Notes: generated from the letters alone by a model not told the origin. Shown: positions 17,384 through 26,668, counted from the first letter of the stretch. The stretch is 64,000 bases of DNA from Amycolatopsis thermoflava N1165 (GCF_000473265.1 NZ_KI421511.1:4735219-4799218); one strand, 5' to 3'. Numbers and translations are program-made.

Positions 17384-18454
17384 TCACTCAACCCGGTCGG
17401 CCGGGGTCACTTTCTTCACGTAGAGCAACCGGTCGCCGGGTTCGATGGCGTCCACGGCGGCCGCGTCCACCCGGTACAGCTGCCCGTCGCGCACCACGCC
17501 GAGCACGATGTCCGGCAGGTGCCGCGGCGAACCGCCCTCCTCGGACTTCTCCGCGGGGCGCTCGGCGATCGCCAGCCCCGACTCGGGCGTCAGCAGGTCC
17601 TCGAACATGTCCACCACGACCGGCGTGGACGTCGCCATGCCGAGCAGCCTGCCCGCGGTCTCGCTGGAGACCACCACCTGGTTGGCGCCGGACTGCTTGA
17701 GCAGGTGGACGTTCTCCGCCTCGCGCACGGAGACCACGATGTGCGCCTTGGGGGCCAGCTCCCGCGCGGTGAGCGTGGCCAGCACCGCCGAGTCGTCCCG
17801 GTCCGCGGCGACGACGACCGCGCGCGCCCGCTGCACGGCCGCCACCCGGAGCACGTCCGAGCGGGTGGCCGACCCGTGCACGGTGACCAGGCCGAGCGCG
17901 GCTGCCGCGTCCAGCGCCTGCTGGTCGGTGTCCACCACGACGATCTTGTTGGGCTCGATCGCCTCGTCCCCGAGCAGGGTCTTGACCGCGGCCCGGCCCT
18001 TGGTCCCGAACCCGACGACCACCACGTGGTCCCGCACCTTGGTCCTCCACTTCTGGATCCGGAACGCCTGCCGCGACCGCTCGGTCAGCACCTCGAGCGT
18101 CGTGCCGACCAGGACGATGAGGAACAGCACCCGCAGCGGCGTGATCACCAGCACGTTGATCAGCCGGGCCGAGTTGGTGACCGGGGTGATGTCACCGTAG
18201 CCGGTGGTCGACAGCGACACCGTGGCGTAGTAGAACGCGTCGAGCAGCGACAGGCCGTCCTCGTTGACGTCCCGGTAGCCGTCCCGCCCGAGGTAGACGA
18301 TGAACACCGCGGCGACGAGCGCCAGCAGTGCACCGAGGATCCGTCTGCCGATGGACCGGATCGGGCTGAGGGCCGGCTCCGGCATCCGGACGACGCCGAC
18401 GAGCGAGTGGTCCGGTTCGTCCGCGACACGCACCCGCGGATCGTAAGCGATCAT
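17384..18454 (-). CDS. TrkA-N/RCK potassium channel protein
   Basis: 356 residues from ATG 18454. Two membrane helices (about 36-55 and 98-122) flank a pore loop with the selectivity filter TTGYGD (near residue 85). The cytoplasmic RCK/TrkA-N domain follows with the nucleotide-binding VVVVGFGTKGRAAV (near 141-155) and VVVDTD, then a TrkA-C-like end (IEPGDRLLYVKKV). It is a two-TM gated K+ channel rather than a Trk accessory protein. It starts 11 bases after adnB stops, the same pairing as Rv3200c with Rv3201c in M. tuberculosis. Confidence 0.93.
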   Translation of the reverse strand: MIAYDPRVRVADEPDHSLVGVVRMPEPALSPIRSIGRRILGALLALVAAVFIVYLGRDGYRDVNEDGLSLLDAFYYATVSLSTTGYGDITPVTNSARLINVLVITPLRVLFLIVLVGTTLEVLTERSRQAFRIQKWRTKVRDHVVVVGFGTKGRAAVKTLLGDEAIEPNKIVVVDTDQQALDAAAALGLVTVHGSATRSDVLRVAAVQRARAVVVAADRDDSAVLATLTARELAPKAHIVVSVREAENVHLLKQSGANQVVVSSETAGRLLGMATSTPVVVDMFEDLLTPESGLAIAERPAEKSEEGGSPRHLPDIVLGVVRDGQLYRVDAAAVDAIEPGDRLLYVKKVTPADRVE

Positions 18455-18465
18455 GTCAGGCCTCG

Positions 18466-21400
18466 CTAGGGCTGCGGCACACTGCGCAGGAGGTCGCGCA
18501 GACCGTCCGCGTCGAGCAGGTCCACCGGGCGCAGCGTGTGGTCTTCGCGGACGTAGTGGAAGGCAGCGCGCACCTTCTCCAACGGCGTTCCGGACAGCGA
18601 CGCCCAAGCCAGACGGTACGCCGCCAGCTGCACGGCGAGCGAAGCCATCCGGCCCTCCTCGGGCACCGCGCCGGTCTTCCAGTCCACGACGGTCCAGCCG
18701 CCGTCCGGGTCGGCGAACACGGCATCCATGCGCCCGCGCACGGTCACGCCGTCCACCTCGGTGGAGAACGGCACCTCCACCTCGTGCGGAGTGCGGGCCG
18801 CCCATGCGCTCCGGTCGAAGGCCTCCTGCAACGCTTCGAGTTCGTCGTCGCCGGCCTCGTCCGGGTCGGCGGCGCCGGGCAGCTCGTCGAGGTCGAACAG
18901 GCGGTCGCCGGCGAAGCGGCGCTCCAGCCAGCCGTGGAAGGCGGTACCGCGGCGGGCGAACGTGTTGGGCGGCACCGGCAGCGGGCGGCGCAGGCGGCGG
19001 GCCAGCCCGGCCGGGTCCGCGGCGAGCTCGACGAGCTGGCTCACCGACAGGTGGTCCGGCAGGGCGACCTGCTCGGCCGTGCCGCTGCGCTTGGCGAACT
19101 CGGCGAGCAGCACGTCGGTGTCGGCGATCCAGCCGTCCGGGTCGTCCTCGTCCGTCTCCTCGACCTCACCCTCGGCCAGCGCGGTGCGCACCAGGTCGGC
19201 GCCCTCGTGCACGGCGTCGCGGCGGCCGGTCAGCGGGTCGGACGGCCACTGCGCCGACCGGGCCTGGCTGACCAGCGGGTTCTCCTCGTCGGCAGGCGGC
19301 TCATCGGCCCAGACGGCGACCTTGCCGACGCCCTCCTTCGCGAGTTCGCCGACCTCGACCAGGAAGTCCGACGGGCCCTTCGGCCGTGCGCTGGTTTCGT
19401 TCCACCAGTGCCCGGAGACGATGAGGGCGCGCTCGGAGCGGGTCAGCGCGACGTAGCAGAGGCGGCGTTCCTCCTCCGCCTCGCGCTCGGCGAAGTCCTG
19501 CTCGTGGATCTCGAAGGCCTCGATGACCTCCTTGCGGTCCATGCCGTCGGACACACGCAGCTTCGGCAGGTCCTCGGAGTCGCCGCGCAGCGCGGCGGGC
19601 AGCGACGTGACCGTGCGCAGCCACGACGAGGACCGGCGCTTGTTCGGGAAGACCTCGCGCGCCAGGTGCGGCACGGCGACGACCTCCCACTCCAGGCCCT
19701 TCGCGGAGTGGACGGTCAGCACCTGCACCCGGTCCGGCACCACCTCGACCTCGCCCGGGGTGAGGCCGTCCTCGGCGTGCGCGGCGGTGGCGAGGTAGTC
19801 CACGAAGGACATCAGCGTGGCGGTGGGCGAGGTCTCGGCGAAGTCGGTGACCACGTCGGCGAACGCGTCCAGGTGGGCGCGGCGGGCGCTGCCGGGGCGG
19901 GCCTGGGCTTCGACGTCCAGCAGCATGGTCCGCTCCACGTCGGCGACCAGCTCGGGCAGCGACTGGTCCAGCCGACGGCGCAGCGCGGCGAGCTCGTGGC
20001 CCAGTTCCCGGATCCGGCGGTAGCCCTCCGGCGAGTAGCGCTTGGGGTCACCCGGATCGTCCAGCGCGTCGATCAGGCCGGTCTGCTCGGCGCGTTCGGC
20101 GAACAGGTCGTCCACCTTGGACTCTTCGGTGGGCGGGGGCGCGGAGATCTCGTTGGCGCGCCGCCACAACGCGGCCAGGTCGGCGGCCGCGAGCCGCCAG
20201 CGGGCGCCGGTGAGCAGGCGGGCGGCGGCGGTTCCCGCCAGGGGGTCGGCGAGGACGCGCAGAGTGGCGACGAGGTCGGCCACCTCGGGTTCGTCGAGGA
20301 GCCCGCCGAGACCGACGACCTCGACCGGCAACCCGCGGGCCCGCAGCTCGGCCGCGATCGGGGCCATGTCGGCGCGGCGGCGGACGAGGACGGCGGCGGT
20401 GGGCGGGGCGCCGTGCTCGGCCTGGTGGGCGAACCACCTCCGCGCCAGGGCGTCGGCGACCCACTCGCGTTCGGTCCGGATGTCCGGCAGCAGGGCGACC
20501 TCGATGTCGGCGGGCGGCGCGCCGTCGCGGGCGCGGAGCCGTTCGACGCCGAGGCCGCGCTGCCGCAGCGGCTCGGCGATGCCGTTGGCGAGGACGAGGA
20601 CTTCGGCGGGGTTGCGGAAACTGGTGAGCAGGCCGTACTCGCGGGCGGGTTCCAGGCCGGGGCGCGGGAAGTCGGTGGTGAAGCGGGGCAGGTTGGCCGC
20701 GCTCGCGCCGCGCCAGCCGTAGATGGCCTGCGCGGGGTCGCCGACCGCGGTGACCGGCAGCGGTTCGTTCTCGACGCCGCCGAACAGGGCGCGCAGCAGG
20801 ATGCGCTGCGCGTGGCCGGTGTCCTGGTACTCGTCGAGGAGAACGGCGCCGTAGCGGGCGCGTTCGCCCTCCGCGACCGCCGGGTGGTTGTCGGCGAGCG
20901 TCGCGGCCAGTGACATCTGGTCGGCGAAGTCGAGCGCGCCCTCGGCCCGTTTGCGGCGCTGGTACTCCTCGATCAGCGGGATGAGCGAGAGGCGGAACTT
21001 CTGCGCGGCGACGATGTCGGTGAGCGACTTCGGCATGGCGGCGCGCTGGCCCTTGGCGCGCGGGGCTCGTTCGATGAGGTCGCAGAGCCAGCGCGTGTAG
21101 TCGGCGAGTTTTTCTTCGGTGACCAGGTGTTCGCCGAGTTCGCCGGTGAGGGCGAGCAGTTGCGCGGTGACCGAGGCCGGGACGCGGTCGGTGTCCAGGT
21201 CCTCGTCCCAGGTGGAGACCACGCGGTGGGCGAGCTGCCAGGAGCTGGTCTCGGAGAGGAGGCGGACGCCGGGCTGGACGGGCAGGCGGAGGCCGTGCTC
21301 GGCGAGGAGGCGGCCGGCGTAGGCGTGGTAGGTGAGGACGGTCGGTTCCCCGGCGACCACCGCGGCCCGGCGCGCGCCGCCCGGGTCGAGGCGGTCGAGG

Positions 21401-21684
21401 AGGCCCGAGCCGGCGAGGCGGCGCAGGCGGGCGCGGACGCGGTCGGCGAGCTGGCGGGCGGCCTTGCGGGTGAACGTGAGGCCCAGGACGCGCTCCGGGG
21501 TGACGAACCCGTTGGCGACGAGCCAGACGACCCGGGCGGCCATGGTCTCGGTCTTACCGGCCCCGGCCCCCGCGACGACCAGCGCGGGCTCGATGGGCGC
21601 CGCGATGACCGCCGCCTGCTCGGGGGTGGGCGGATGGAGGCCGAGCGCGTGGGCGACTTCAGCTGGGGAGGCGATCTCGGTCAT
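18466..21684 (-). CDS. adnB: AdnB, ATP-dependent helicase-nuclease subunit
   Basis: 1072 residues. AdnAB is the mycobacterial-type motor-nuclease that resects DNA double-strand breaks. UvrD-like motor motifs are intact: Walker A AGAGAGKT (38-45), motif Ia FTRKAA, motif II LLDEYQDT (near 275), motif III GDPAQAIYGWRGA, motif V VHSAKGLEW and motif VI YVALTRSERAL. The C-terminal RecB-type nuclease has GRMDAVFADPDGGWTVVDWK..G with the catalytic Asp and Lys near 985-1000 and a Q...Y element after it. The ATG overlaps the stop of a small repeat ORF (ATGA). In mycobacteria AdnB is the lead motor. Confidence 0.95.
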   Translation of the reverse strand: MTEIASPAEVAHALGLHPPTPEQAAVIAAPIEPALVVAGAGAGKTETMAARVVWLVANGFVTPERVLGLTFTRKAARQLADRVRARLRRLAGSGLLDRLDPGGARRAAVVAGEPTVLTYHAYAGRLLAEHGLRLPVQPGVRLLSETSSWQLAHRVVSTWDEDLDTDRVPASVTAQLLALTGELGEHLVTEEKLADYTRWLCDLIERAPRAKGQRAAMPKSLTDIVAAQKFRLSLIPLIEEYQRRKRAEGALDFADQMSLAATLADNHPAVAEGERARYGAVLLDEYQDTGHAQRILLRALFGGVENEPLPVTAVGDPAQAIYGWRGASAANLPRFTTDFPRPGLEPAREYGLLTSFRNPAEVLVLANGIAEPLRQRGLGVERLRARDGAPPADIEVALLPDIRTEREWVADALARRWFAHQAEHGAPPTAAVLVRRRADMAPIAAELRARGLPVEVVGLGGLLDEPEVADLVATLRVLADPLAGTAAARLLTGARWRLAAADLAALWRRANEISAPPPTEESKVDDLFAERAEQTGLIDALDDPGDPKRYSPEGYRRIRELGHELAALRRRLDQSLPELVADVERTMLLDVEAQARPGSARRAHLDAFADVVTDFAETSPTATLMSFVDYLATAAHAEDGLTPGEVEVVPDRVQVLTVHSAKGLEWEVVAVPHLAREVFPNKRRSSSWLRTVTSLPAALRGDSEDLPKLRVSDGMDRKEVIEAFEIHEQDFAEREAEEERRLCYVALTRSERALIVSGHWWNETSARPKGPSDFLVEVGELAKEGVGKVAVWADEPPADEENPLVSQARSAQWPSDPLTGRRDAVHEGADLVRTALAEGEVEETDEDDPDGWIADTDVLLAEFAKRSGTAEQVALPDHLSVSQLVELAADPAGLARRLRRPLPVPPNTFARRGTAFHGWLERRFAGDRLFDLDELPGAADPDEAGDDELEALQEAFDRSAWAARTPHEVEVPFSTEVDGVTVRGRMDAVFADPDGGWTVVDWKTGAVPEEGRMASLAVQLAAYRLAWASLSGTPLEKVRAAFHYVREDHTLRPVDLLDADGLRDLLRSVPQP

Positions 21685-21974
21685 TGGAGTGCGGGTTCGG
21701 CTCGGTTGACGGGATCGGCGGGTTCGGCCCGGCCAGCCGGACCGGCCCAGCCAGAGAGTCCGGCCCGACCAGCCGGATCGGCGGGTTCGGCCCGGTCGGC
21801 GGGTTCGGCCCAGCCAGAGGGTCCGGCCCGACCAGCCGGATCGGCGGGTTCGGCCCGGTCGGCGGGTTCGGCCCAGCCGGAAAGTCCGGCCCGACCAGCC
21901 GGATCGGCGGGTTCGGCCCGGTCGGCGGGTTCGGCCCAGCCAGAATGTTCGGCCCGGGCGGCGGGTTCGGTCAT
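21681..21974 (-). CDS. Small Pro/Ala/Glu repeat ORF between adnA and adnB (expression uncertain)
   Basis: 97 codons from ATG 21974, 38 bases after adnA stops. It starts MTEPAARAEHSGW and then repeats a 21-residue unit (AEPADRAEPADPAGRAGLSG plus W) three times, ending NRAEPALQ. Its stop overlaps the adnB start (ATGA). The DNA unit is exactly 63 bp, a multiple of three, so the frame is preserved whatever the copy number. No domain is recognised. It may be a linker peptide whose translation couples adnA to adnB, or an accidental frame through a minisatellite. Confidence 0.4.
   Translation of the reverse strand: MTEPAARAEHSGWAEPADRAEPADPAGRAGLSGWAEPADRAEPADPAGRAGPSGWAEPADRAEPADPAGRAGLSGWAGPAGRAEPADPVNRAEPALQ
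21720..21969. repeat. 63-bp minisatellite between adnA and adnB
   Basis: Four near-identical units. The anchor CAGCC(A/G)GA starts at 21748, 21811, 21874 and 21937, exactly 63 bases apart each time. Inside each unit the motif GGCGGGTTCGGCCC recurs, giving a smaller 15-21 base substructure. The middle copies differ at only a few positions. Confidence 0.92.
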
Positions 21975-22012
21975 GGGGCGGCCCCCAGGCTGGCGGGAGT
22001 TGGAAAGGATCC

Positions 22013-25000
22013 TCACGGGCCTGTCACCTGCCTGCCCTCCGGGCGCAGCGGGCACGATCCCTTCGCCGGGCAGCGGTCGCAGTCCGGGTTTTCCGTCGCG
22101 TCGTACGAGGGGCCCGTCGCGGAGGCCGCCACCTTTCGCACCAGCTCCAGCCACTCGCGGCCGCTCTCGTCGTCCAGCGGGGGCTGCTCCCGCACCGTCG
22201 CGCCGGTCTTGTTGTGCGCCTTCGCCAGGTACACCAGCTTCGCGCCGCCCGGTCGCTTCCCACCGCCGAACGCGCCCAGCAGCACGGACAACTGGTACGC
22301 CGCCAGCTGCGGGTTCAGCTCGGCGTCCGCGGCGCTCACCGCGTTCTTCCCGGTCTTCAGGTCGACGATCACCGGCCGGCCCTCGGCGTCGTGCTCCAGG
22401 CGGTCCACGCGGCCGCGCAGCTTGACCAGCAGACCGTCACCACCGACCGGCAGCTCCACCTCGATGTCCTGCTCGATCCCCATCTGCTGCAGCTCGTGCC
22501 GCGAATTGTGCAGCCAGGTCAGGAAGTTGCGCACCATCTGCTCGACCCGGTTGCGTTCCCGCCGCGAGAACCACGGCGCACCGGCGTCGACCTTCGCCCA
22601 CGCGTCGTCCAACGCGCGGCGCAGGCCCTCGTCGTCCATGCCGTCCGCGGCGGCCTGCGCCAGCTCGTGCACCAGCGTCCCGGTGATCGCCGCCAGCTGG
22701 GCCGGGTCGGCGCCACCGTGCCGTTCGATCAGCCACCGCAACGGGCACTTCTTCAACGTGTCCACAGTGGACGGCGAAATCCGGATCACGTCGCCCTCGC
22801 CGTAGAGCGGGGTGTCCGTCGACGTCTCCACCAGGCCGTACCAGGAATCCGGGTGCGCGCCGGGCACCCCGGCCCGCGCCAGCCGCGCCAGCTGCCGCGC
22901 CGCCCGCGCCCGCCGGTCCGGCGGCACCTCCGGGTCGCACACCGCGCGCCGCAGGTCGCCGACCAGCTCGGCCAGCACCAGCGACCGGCCGGGTGGCTTG
23001 ACCCGCGAGTCCAGCCCGGACTCGTCCGCGCTGTTGGCCTCCAGGTCGTCGACGAACCGCGACGGCTGCTCGTCCTCCCCGATCACCGCGCTCACCAGCA
23101 GCGTCCGCTTCGCCCGGCCGAGCGCCAGGTAGAACAGCCGCCGCTCCTCGGCGAGGATCGGCGCCGTCGCGGACACCGTCTCCTCCTCCAGCCCGGAGAG
23201 CAGGTCCACCAGTCGCTCGACGCCGAGCAGCGACCCGCGCAGCCGCAGGTCCGGCCAGCTGCCCTCCTGCACGTTCGCCACCGCGACGACCGTCCACTCG
23301 CGACCGGCCGCGCCGTGCGCGGTCAGCATCGACACGCCCTCGCCGCGCATCGCCACCGGGGCGAGGCTGTCGCCCGCGATGTTCTGCGACGACAGGTAGT
23401 CCGCGAACGCCGCCACGCTCGCCTTCGGCAACCGGTCGACGTAGTTGCCCGCGGCGTGGAACAGCGCCACCACCGCGTCCAGGTCGCGGTCGGCCTGCGC
23501 GCCCAGCGTGCCGCCGCGGCCGGACAGCCGCACCCACCGCTTCTGCAGGCCGCTCTCCCGCCACACGTCCCACAGGACCTGCTCGACCCCGGCGCCCCGG
23601 GCGATCGCCTCGCGGGCGACCGCGATCAGCCCGCCGACCCGGCGGATCGGCGCCGCCTCGGCCTCGGCCAGTCCGCCGAGCTTGTCGTTGTCCCGCAACA
23701 CTTCCACGAGCAGCTCGTCGCTCGACCGCTCACCGCCGCCTGCCAGCTCCAGCCGCCGCAGACCGCGCCGCATCCGGCGCAGCGCCAGCGGATCGGCGCC
23801 GCCGAGCGGGGACGCCAGCAGCATCTCGGCGGTGTCGACGTCCAGCAGCCCGGGATCGCTCGCCACCCGCAGGACCGCGAGCAGTGGCCGGACCGCGGGC
23901 TGGCGGGCCAGCGGCAGCTCGTCGGCGGCCGACGCGATCGGCACGCCCGCGGCACGCAACGCCCGCTGCAGCACGGGGAACGACCGTCCCGGCGAGCGCA
24001 CCAGCACGGCCATCTCCGACCACGGCACGCCGTCGATGAGGTGCGCGCGGCGCAACTGGTCGGCGACCCAGCTCGCCTCGGCGGACGGGGTCGGCAGCAA
24101 CCGGACCTTGACCTCACCCTCTTCGGACGACGGGTCGACCTCGATCGCGCGGTGCCGCTGCGCGCCCGGCAGGGTCGCGCCGAGCTTCGTCACCGCCTCG
24201 TGCACGGCCAGGCTCAGCCGGTGGGTCCTGGTCAGGGTCACCGTGCGGCCGCCGTCGGCGTCGGCCCGTGTGAGCAGGCCGGGGTCGGCGCCGCGGAAGG
24301 AGAAGATCGCCTGGTCCGGGTCGCCGGTGACGACGAAGTCCTCGGCCGCCGTGCCGAGCAGCCGCAGCAGGCGGAACTGCAGGTGGTCCAGGTGCTGGGC
24401 GTCGTCGACGAACACGTGCCTGATCCGCGCCTGCTCGCGCGCCAGCAGGTCGGGGTCGCCCTCCAGCTCGACGAGCGCGCTCGCGACCAGCTCAGCCGCG
24501 TCCAGCGCGGGCGAACCGGGCGCGCCGAGGGCGTTGCCGCCCGCCCCCTGCAGGACGGTGACCTCCTCGTACTGCCGCCAGAACACCCCGGCCGCGACCC
24601 ACTCCGGACGGTCCTTGCGCCGCCCCAGCTTGACCAGGTCCTCCGGGCCGAGGCCACGCTCGGCGGCCCGCAGCAGCAGGTCCCGCAGCTCCTCGGCGAA
24701 GCCGGGCACGGCCAGCGCCGGCCGCAGCTGCTCGGGCCAGTCCGGCGCGCCCTCCGCGAGGTCGCCTGCCAGCAGTTCGCGGACCACGACGTCCTGCTCC
24801 GGGCTGGACAGCAGCCGCGGCGCCGGCACGTCCTGCAGCCCGGCCTGCAGGCGCAGCAGGGAGAACGCGTACGAGTGGACGGTGCGCACGATCGGCTCGC
24901 GGATCGTGCGGGGCACGCCGTCACCCGCGGTCACGCGGCGGGTGATCTCGGCGCGCAGGGCGTTGGCGGCGCGGCGGGACGCGGTGAGCACCAGCAGGCT

Positions 25001-25213
25001 CTCCGGATCGGCGCCGCCGGAGATGCGGGCCGCCGCCGCGCTCGTGATCAAGGTGGTCTTGCCGGTGCCCGGTCCACCGAGGACCCGGACGAACCCGCGG
25101 GGCGCCGCCAGCACCGCCCGCGCGTCGGCGTCCCAGCGTTCCGGGCGCGGCTCGGGGACGGGCAGCCGAACCAGCCGCGCGCCCGCCCGGGACCGGGTGC
25201 CCTCTCCGCTCAC
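22013..25213 (-). CDS. adnA: AdnA, helicase-nuclease subunit with Fe-S-type nuclease domain
   Basis: 1066 residues from GTG 25213. Partner of AdnB. Walker A is GGPGTGKT (46-53); motif II reads VFVDDAQHLD, Asp replacing the usual Glu; motif III GDPDQAIFSFRGA; motif VI is weak (FYLALGRAKRTL). The C-terminal nuclease has VIVDLKTGK (near 950). Four cysteines placed as in Fe-S-clasped AddB-type nucleases are visible: KKCPLRW (near 822) and DCDRCPAKGSC (near 1044-1053). The weak motor motifs fit a subunit that is not the main translocase. It is divergent from the alkyltransferase-like gene 67 bases away. Confidence 0.95.
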   Translation of the reverse strand: MSGEGTRSRAGARLVRLPVPEPRPERWDADARAVLAAPRGFVRVLGGPGTGKTTLITSAAAARISGGADPESLLVLTASRRAANALRAEITRRVTAGDGVPRTIREPIVRTVHSYAFSLLRLQAGLQDVPAPRLLSSPEQDVVVRELLAGDLAEGAPDWPEQLRPALAVPGFAEELRDLLLRAAERGLGPEDLVKLGRRKDRPEWVAAGVFWRQYEEVTVLQGAGGNALGAPGSPALDAAELVASALVELEGDPDLLAREQARIRHVFVDDAQHLDHLQFRLLRLLGTAAEDFVVTGDPDQAIFSFRGADPGLLTRADADGGRTVTLTRTHRLSLAVHEAVTKLGATLPGAQRHRAIEVDPSSEEGEVKVRLLPTPSAEASWVADQLRRAHLIDGVPWSEMAVLVRSPGRSFPVLQRALRAAGVPIASAADELPLARQPAVRPLLAVLRVASDPGLLDVDTAEMLLASPLGGADPLALRRMRRGLRRLELAGGGERSSDELLVEVLRDNDKLGGLAEAEAAPIRRVGGLIAVAREAIARGAGVEQVLWDVWRESGLQKRWVRLSGRGGTLGAQADRDLDAVVALFHAAGNYVDRLPKASVAAFADYLSSQNIAGDSLAPVAMRGEGVSMLTAHGAAGREWTVVAVANVQEGSWPDLRLRGSLLGVERLVDLLSGLEEETVSATAPILAEERRLFYLALGRAKRTLLVSAVIGEDEQPSRFVDDLEANSADESGLDSRVKPPGRSLVLAELVGDLRRAVCDPEVPPDRRARAARQLARLARAGVPGAHPDSWYGLVETSTDTPLYGEGDVIRISPSTVDTLKKCPLRWLIERHGGADPAQLAAITGTLVHELAQAAADGMDDEGLRRALDDAWAKVDAGAPWFSRRERNRVEQMVRNFLTWLHNSRHELQQMGIEQDIEVELPVGGDGLLVKLRGRVDRLEHDAEGRPVIVDLKTGKNAVSAADAELNPQLAAYQLSVLLGAFGGGKRPGGAKLVYLAKAHNKTGATVREQPPLDDESGREWLELVRKVAASATGPSYDATENPDCDRCPAKGSCPLRPEGRQVTGP

Positions 25214-25268
25214 GCTCGCATGGAATCACGACCGTCCGACAGAACCGGGGACCGGCACACCTTGACGG

Positions 25269-25274
25269 TAGTTT
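25269..25274 (+). promoter_or_regulatory. -10 element TAGTTT of a probable leaderless transcript
   Basis: TAGTTT ends six bases before the GTG start at 25281, and there is no Shine-Dalgarno between them. The spacing predicts a transcript starting at or next to the start codon. Confidence 0.45.
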
Positions 25275-25280
25275 GGTCAC

Positions 25281-25568
25281 GTGGACGAGGAGCTGCACGA
25301 GCGGGTGCGCGAGGTGGTCGCGACCGTGCCGCCGGGGAAGGTCGCCACCTACGGCGACATCGCGGCGATCGCCGGCGCCCCGTCACCCCGGATGATCGGC
25401 CGGATCCTGTCCGAGGACGGCGCGGACCTGCCGTGGCACCGGATCCTGCGCGCCAACGGCACGCCCGCGCCGCACCTCGTGCACCGGCAGCTGGAGCTGC
25501 TCCGGGCCGAAGGCGTGCTGGCGGACGGTCAGAAGGTCAACCTGAAGACCTACCGCTGGCAGCCGTAG
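25281..25568 (+). CDS. Alkyltransferase-like protein (ATL), non-catalytic MGMT relative
   Basis: 95 residues from GTG 25281. It has the MGMT DNA-binding fold: VPPGKVATYGDIAAIAG (16-32) and the arginine-finger region SPRMIGRILSED. At the active site the expected PCHR reads LPWHRILRANG (near 50-60): Trp replaces the alkyl-accepting Cys. ATL proteins bind O6-alkylguanine and flag it for nucleotide excision repair instead of reversing it. It is divergent from adnA, as the ATL-like Rv3204 is near Rv3202c in M. tuberculosis. Its last 19 bases overlap the end of the convergent lipase gene. Confidence 0.93.
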   Translation: MDEELHERVREVVATVPPGKVATYGDIAAIAGAPSPRMIGRILSEDGADLPWHRILRANGTPAPHLVHRQLELLRAEGVLADGQKVNLKTYRWQP

Positions 25569-26668
25569 AGCCGCTGGCCGAAGAACTCGACGAGGCTCGT
25601 CCGCTGGAACTCCAGGCTGTGGGCGGCGTCGACGTCGCCGATCCAGGGCGCGGTGACCGCCGGATCGACGCCGAGCCGGGGCAGCAGGAACTGGTAGTCG
25701 GTGTAGCTGAAGTGCTCGCCGCCGGCGAGGTGCCGCTGCTCGACCGGGCCGCGCCGGTTGTCCAGGAACTCCTGCCAGGACCCGTCCGTGCCGGCACTGT
25801 GGTCACCGGCGCTCATCAGCAGGAACGGCCGGTCCAGACCCTGCTCGACGGCTTGCCCGAAGATCCGGTCCCGCTGCGAGTAGGCCATGCTGCCGTCCAG
25901 GTTGGCGCCCGCGTCGATCCGCGGGTCGGCCAGCATCGTCTCGGCCGTGGTGAACCCGCCTGCCGAATGCCCGAACATACCGATCCGGGTCAGGTCGAGC
26001 GAGCGGCCCAGCCGGGCGGGCAGCGCACGCCGCGCGACGTCCGGGTTGCCGCCCCGCGCGAGGACTTCGAGCTGGTCGAGGACGAACCGGGCGTCCGCGA
26101 CGCGGGTGGCGATCATCCGACGGCCGACCTCGACGCTCTGCGGTGGCAGGGAGCCGCGCACCAGGCGGCCGTCCGGGAACTCCACCACGGACGTCTCGCC
26201 GGGATGGTCGAACGCGACGGTGACGTATCCCCGGCTCGCGAGCTCCTCCAGCTGGGTGGTCGCCAGCGCGCGAGGCTGCTCGGCGCCCGGTGTGTAGAGC
26301 ACGACGGGCAGGCGCCCCGCGGCGACGGGCGCGCCGGAACGCGCGTTGGTGGCGAAGCCGTAGTCCAGCCGGGACGGGTCCATGCCGATCCGGGCGGCGT
26401 CCGCTTCGGCGATCACAGCGGCGGCGCCGGGCGTCAGGAACGGCGCCCGCGGGCCGCGGTCGTGGATGGCGGGGTAACGCACCGTCGCCATCAGCTCGCG
26501 GTCGCGGGCCTGGTCGACCAGGTGCAACTCGGTGACGCCGACGGCGAACGGGCCGGACGGTGCCGGCAGGGCGAGTGCCGTGTCGGCCGACGCCGGCACC
26601 ACGGTGAGGGCGAAGGCGGCGGCGGTGAGCAGCGCGAGACTGCGGATTGTCGATCTTGGTTTGACCAT
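25550..26668 (-). CDS. Secreted alpha/beta hydrolase, PAF-acetylhydrolase/lipase-like
   Basis: 372 residues. An N-terminal signal peptide is clear (MVKPRSTIRSLALLTAAAFA, cleavage near PASA-D at about 28). The nucleophile elbow GHSAGG is near residue 235, the oxyanion region LPVVLYTPG near 120, an acid candidate in SAGDHSAGT and a histidine in AGGEHFSYTDY (near 325), as in platelet-activating-factor acetylhydrolase-like lipases. Two late cysteines are not obvious partners. It may hydrolyse secreted esters; the substrate is unknown. It is convergent with the ATL gene and ends inside it. Confidence 0.85.
   Translation of the reverse strand: MVKPRSTIRSLALLTAAAFALTVVPASADTALALPAPSGPFAVGVTELHLVDQARDRELMATVRYPAIHDRGPRAPFLTPGAAAVIAEADAARIGMDPSRLDYGFATNARSGAPVAAGRLPVVLYTPGAEQPRALATTQLEELASRGYVTVAFDHPGETSVVEFPDGRLVRGSLPPQSVEVGRRMIATRVADARFVLDQLEVLARGGNPDVARRALPARLGRSLDLTRIGMFGHSAGGFTTAETMLADPRIDAGANLDGSMAYSQRDRIFGQAVEQGLDRPFLLMSAGDHSAGTDGSWQEFLDNRRGPVEQRHLAGGEHFSYTDYQFLLPRLGVDPAVTAPWIGDVDAAHSLEFQRTSLVEFFGQRLYGCQR

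Noticed and set aside
17332-17391. Longer DUF3592-like protein from TTG 17391
   Set aside because: It would overlap the end of the potassium channel gene and adds residues without family resemblance.
21720-21969. CRISPR array
   Set aside because: The units are head-to-tail without distinct spacers and no cas genes are present.
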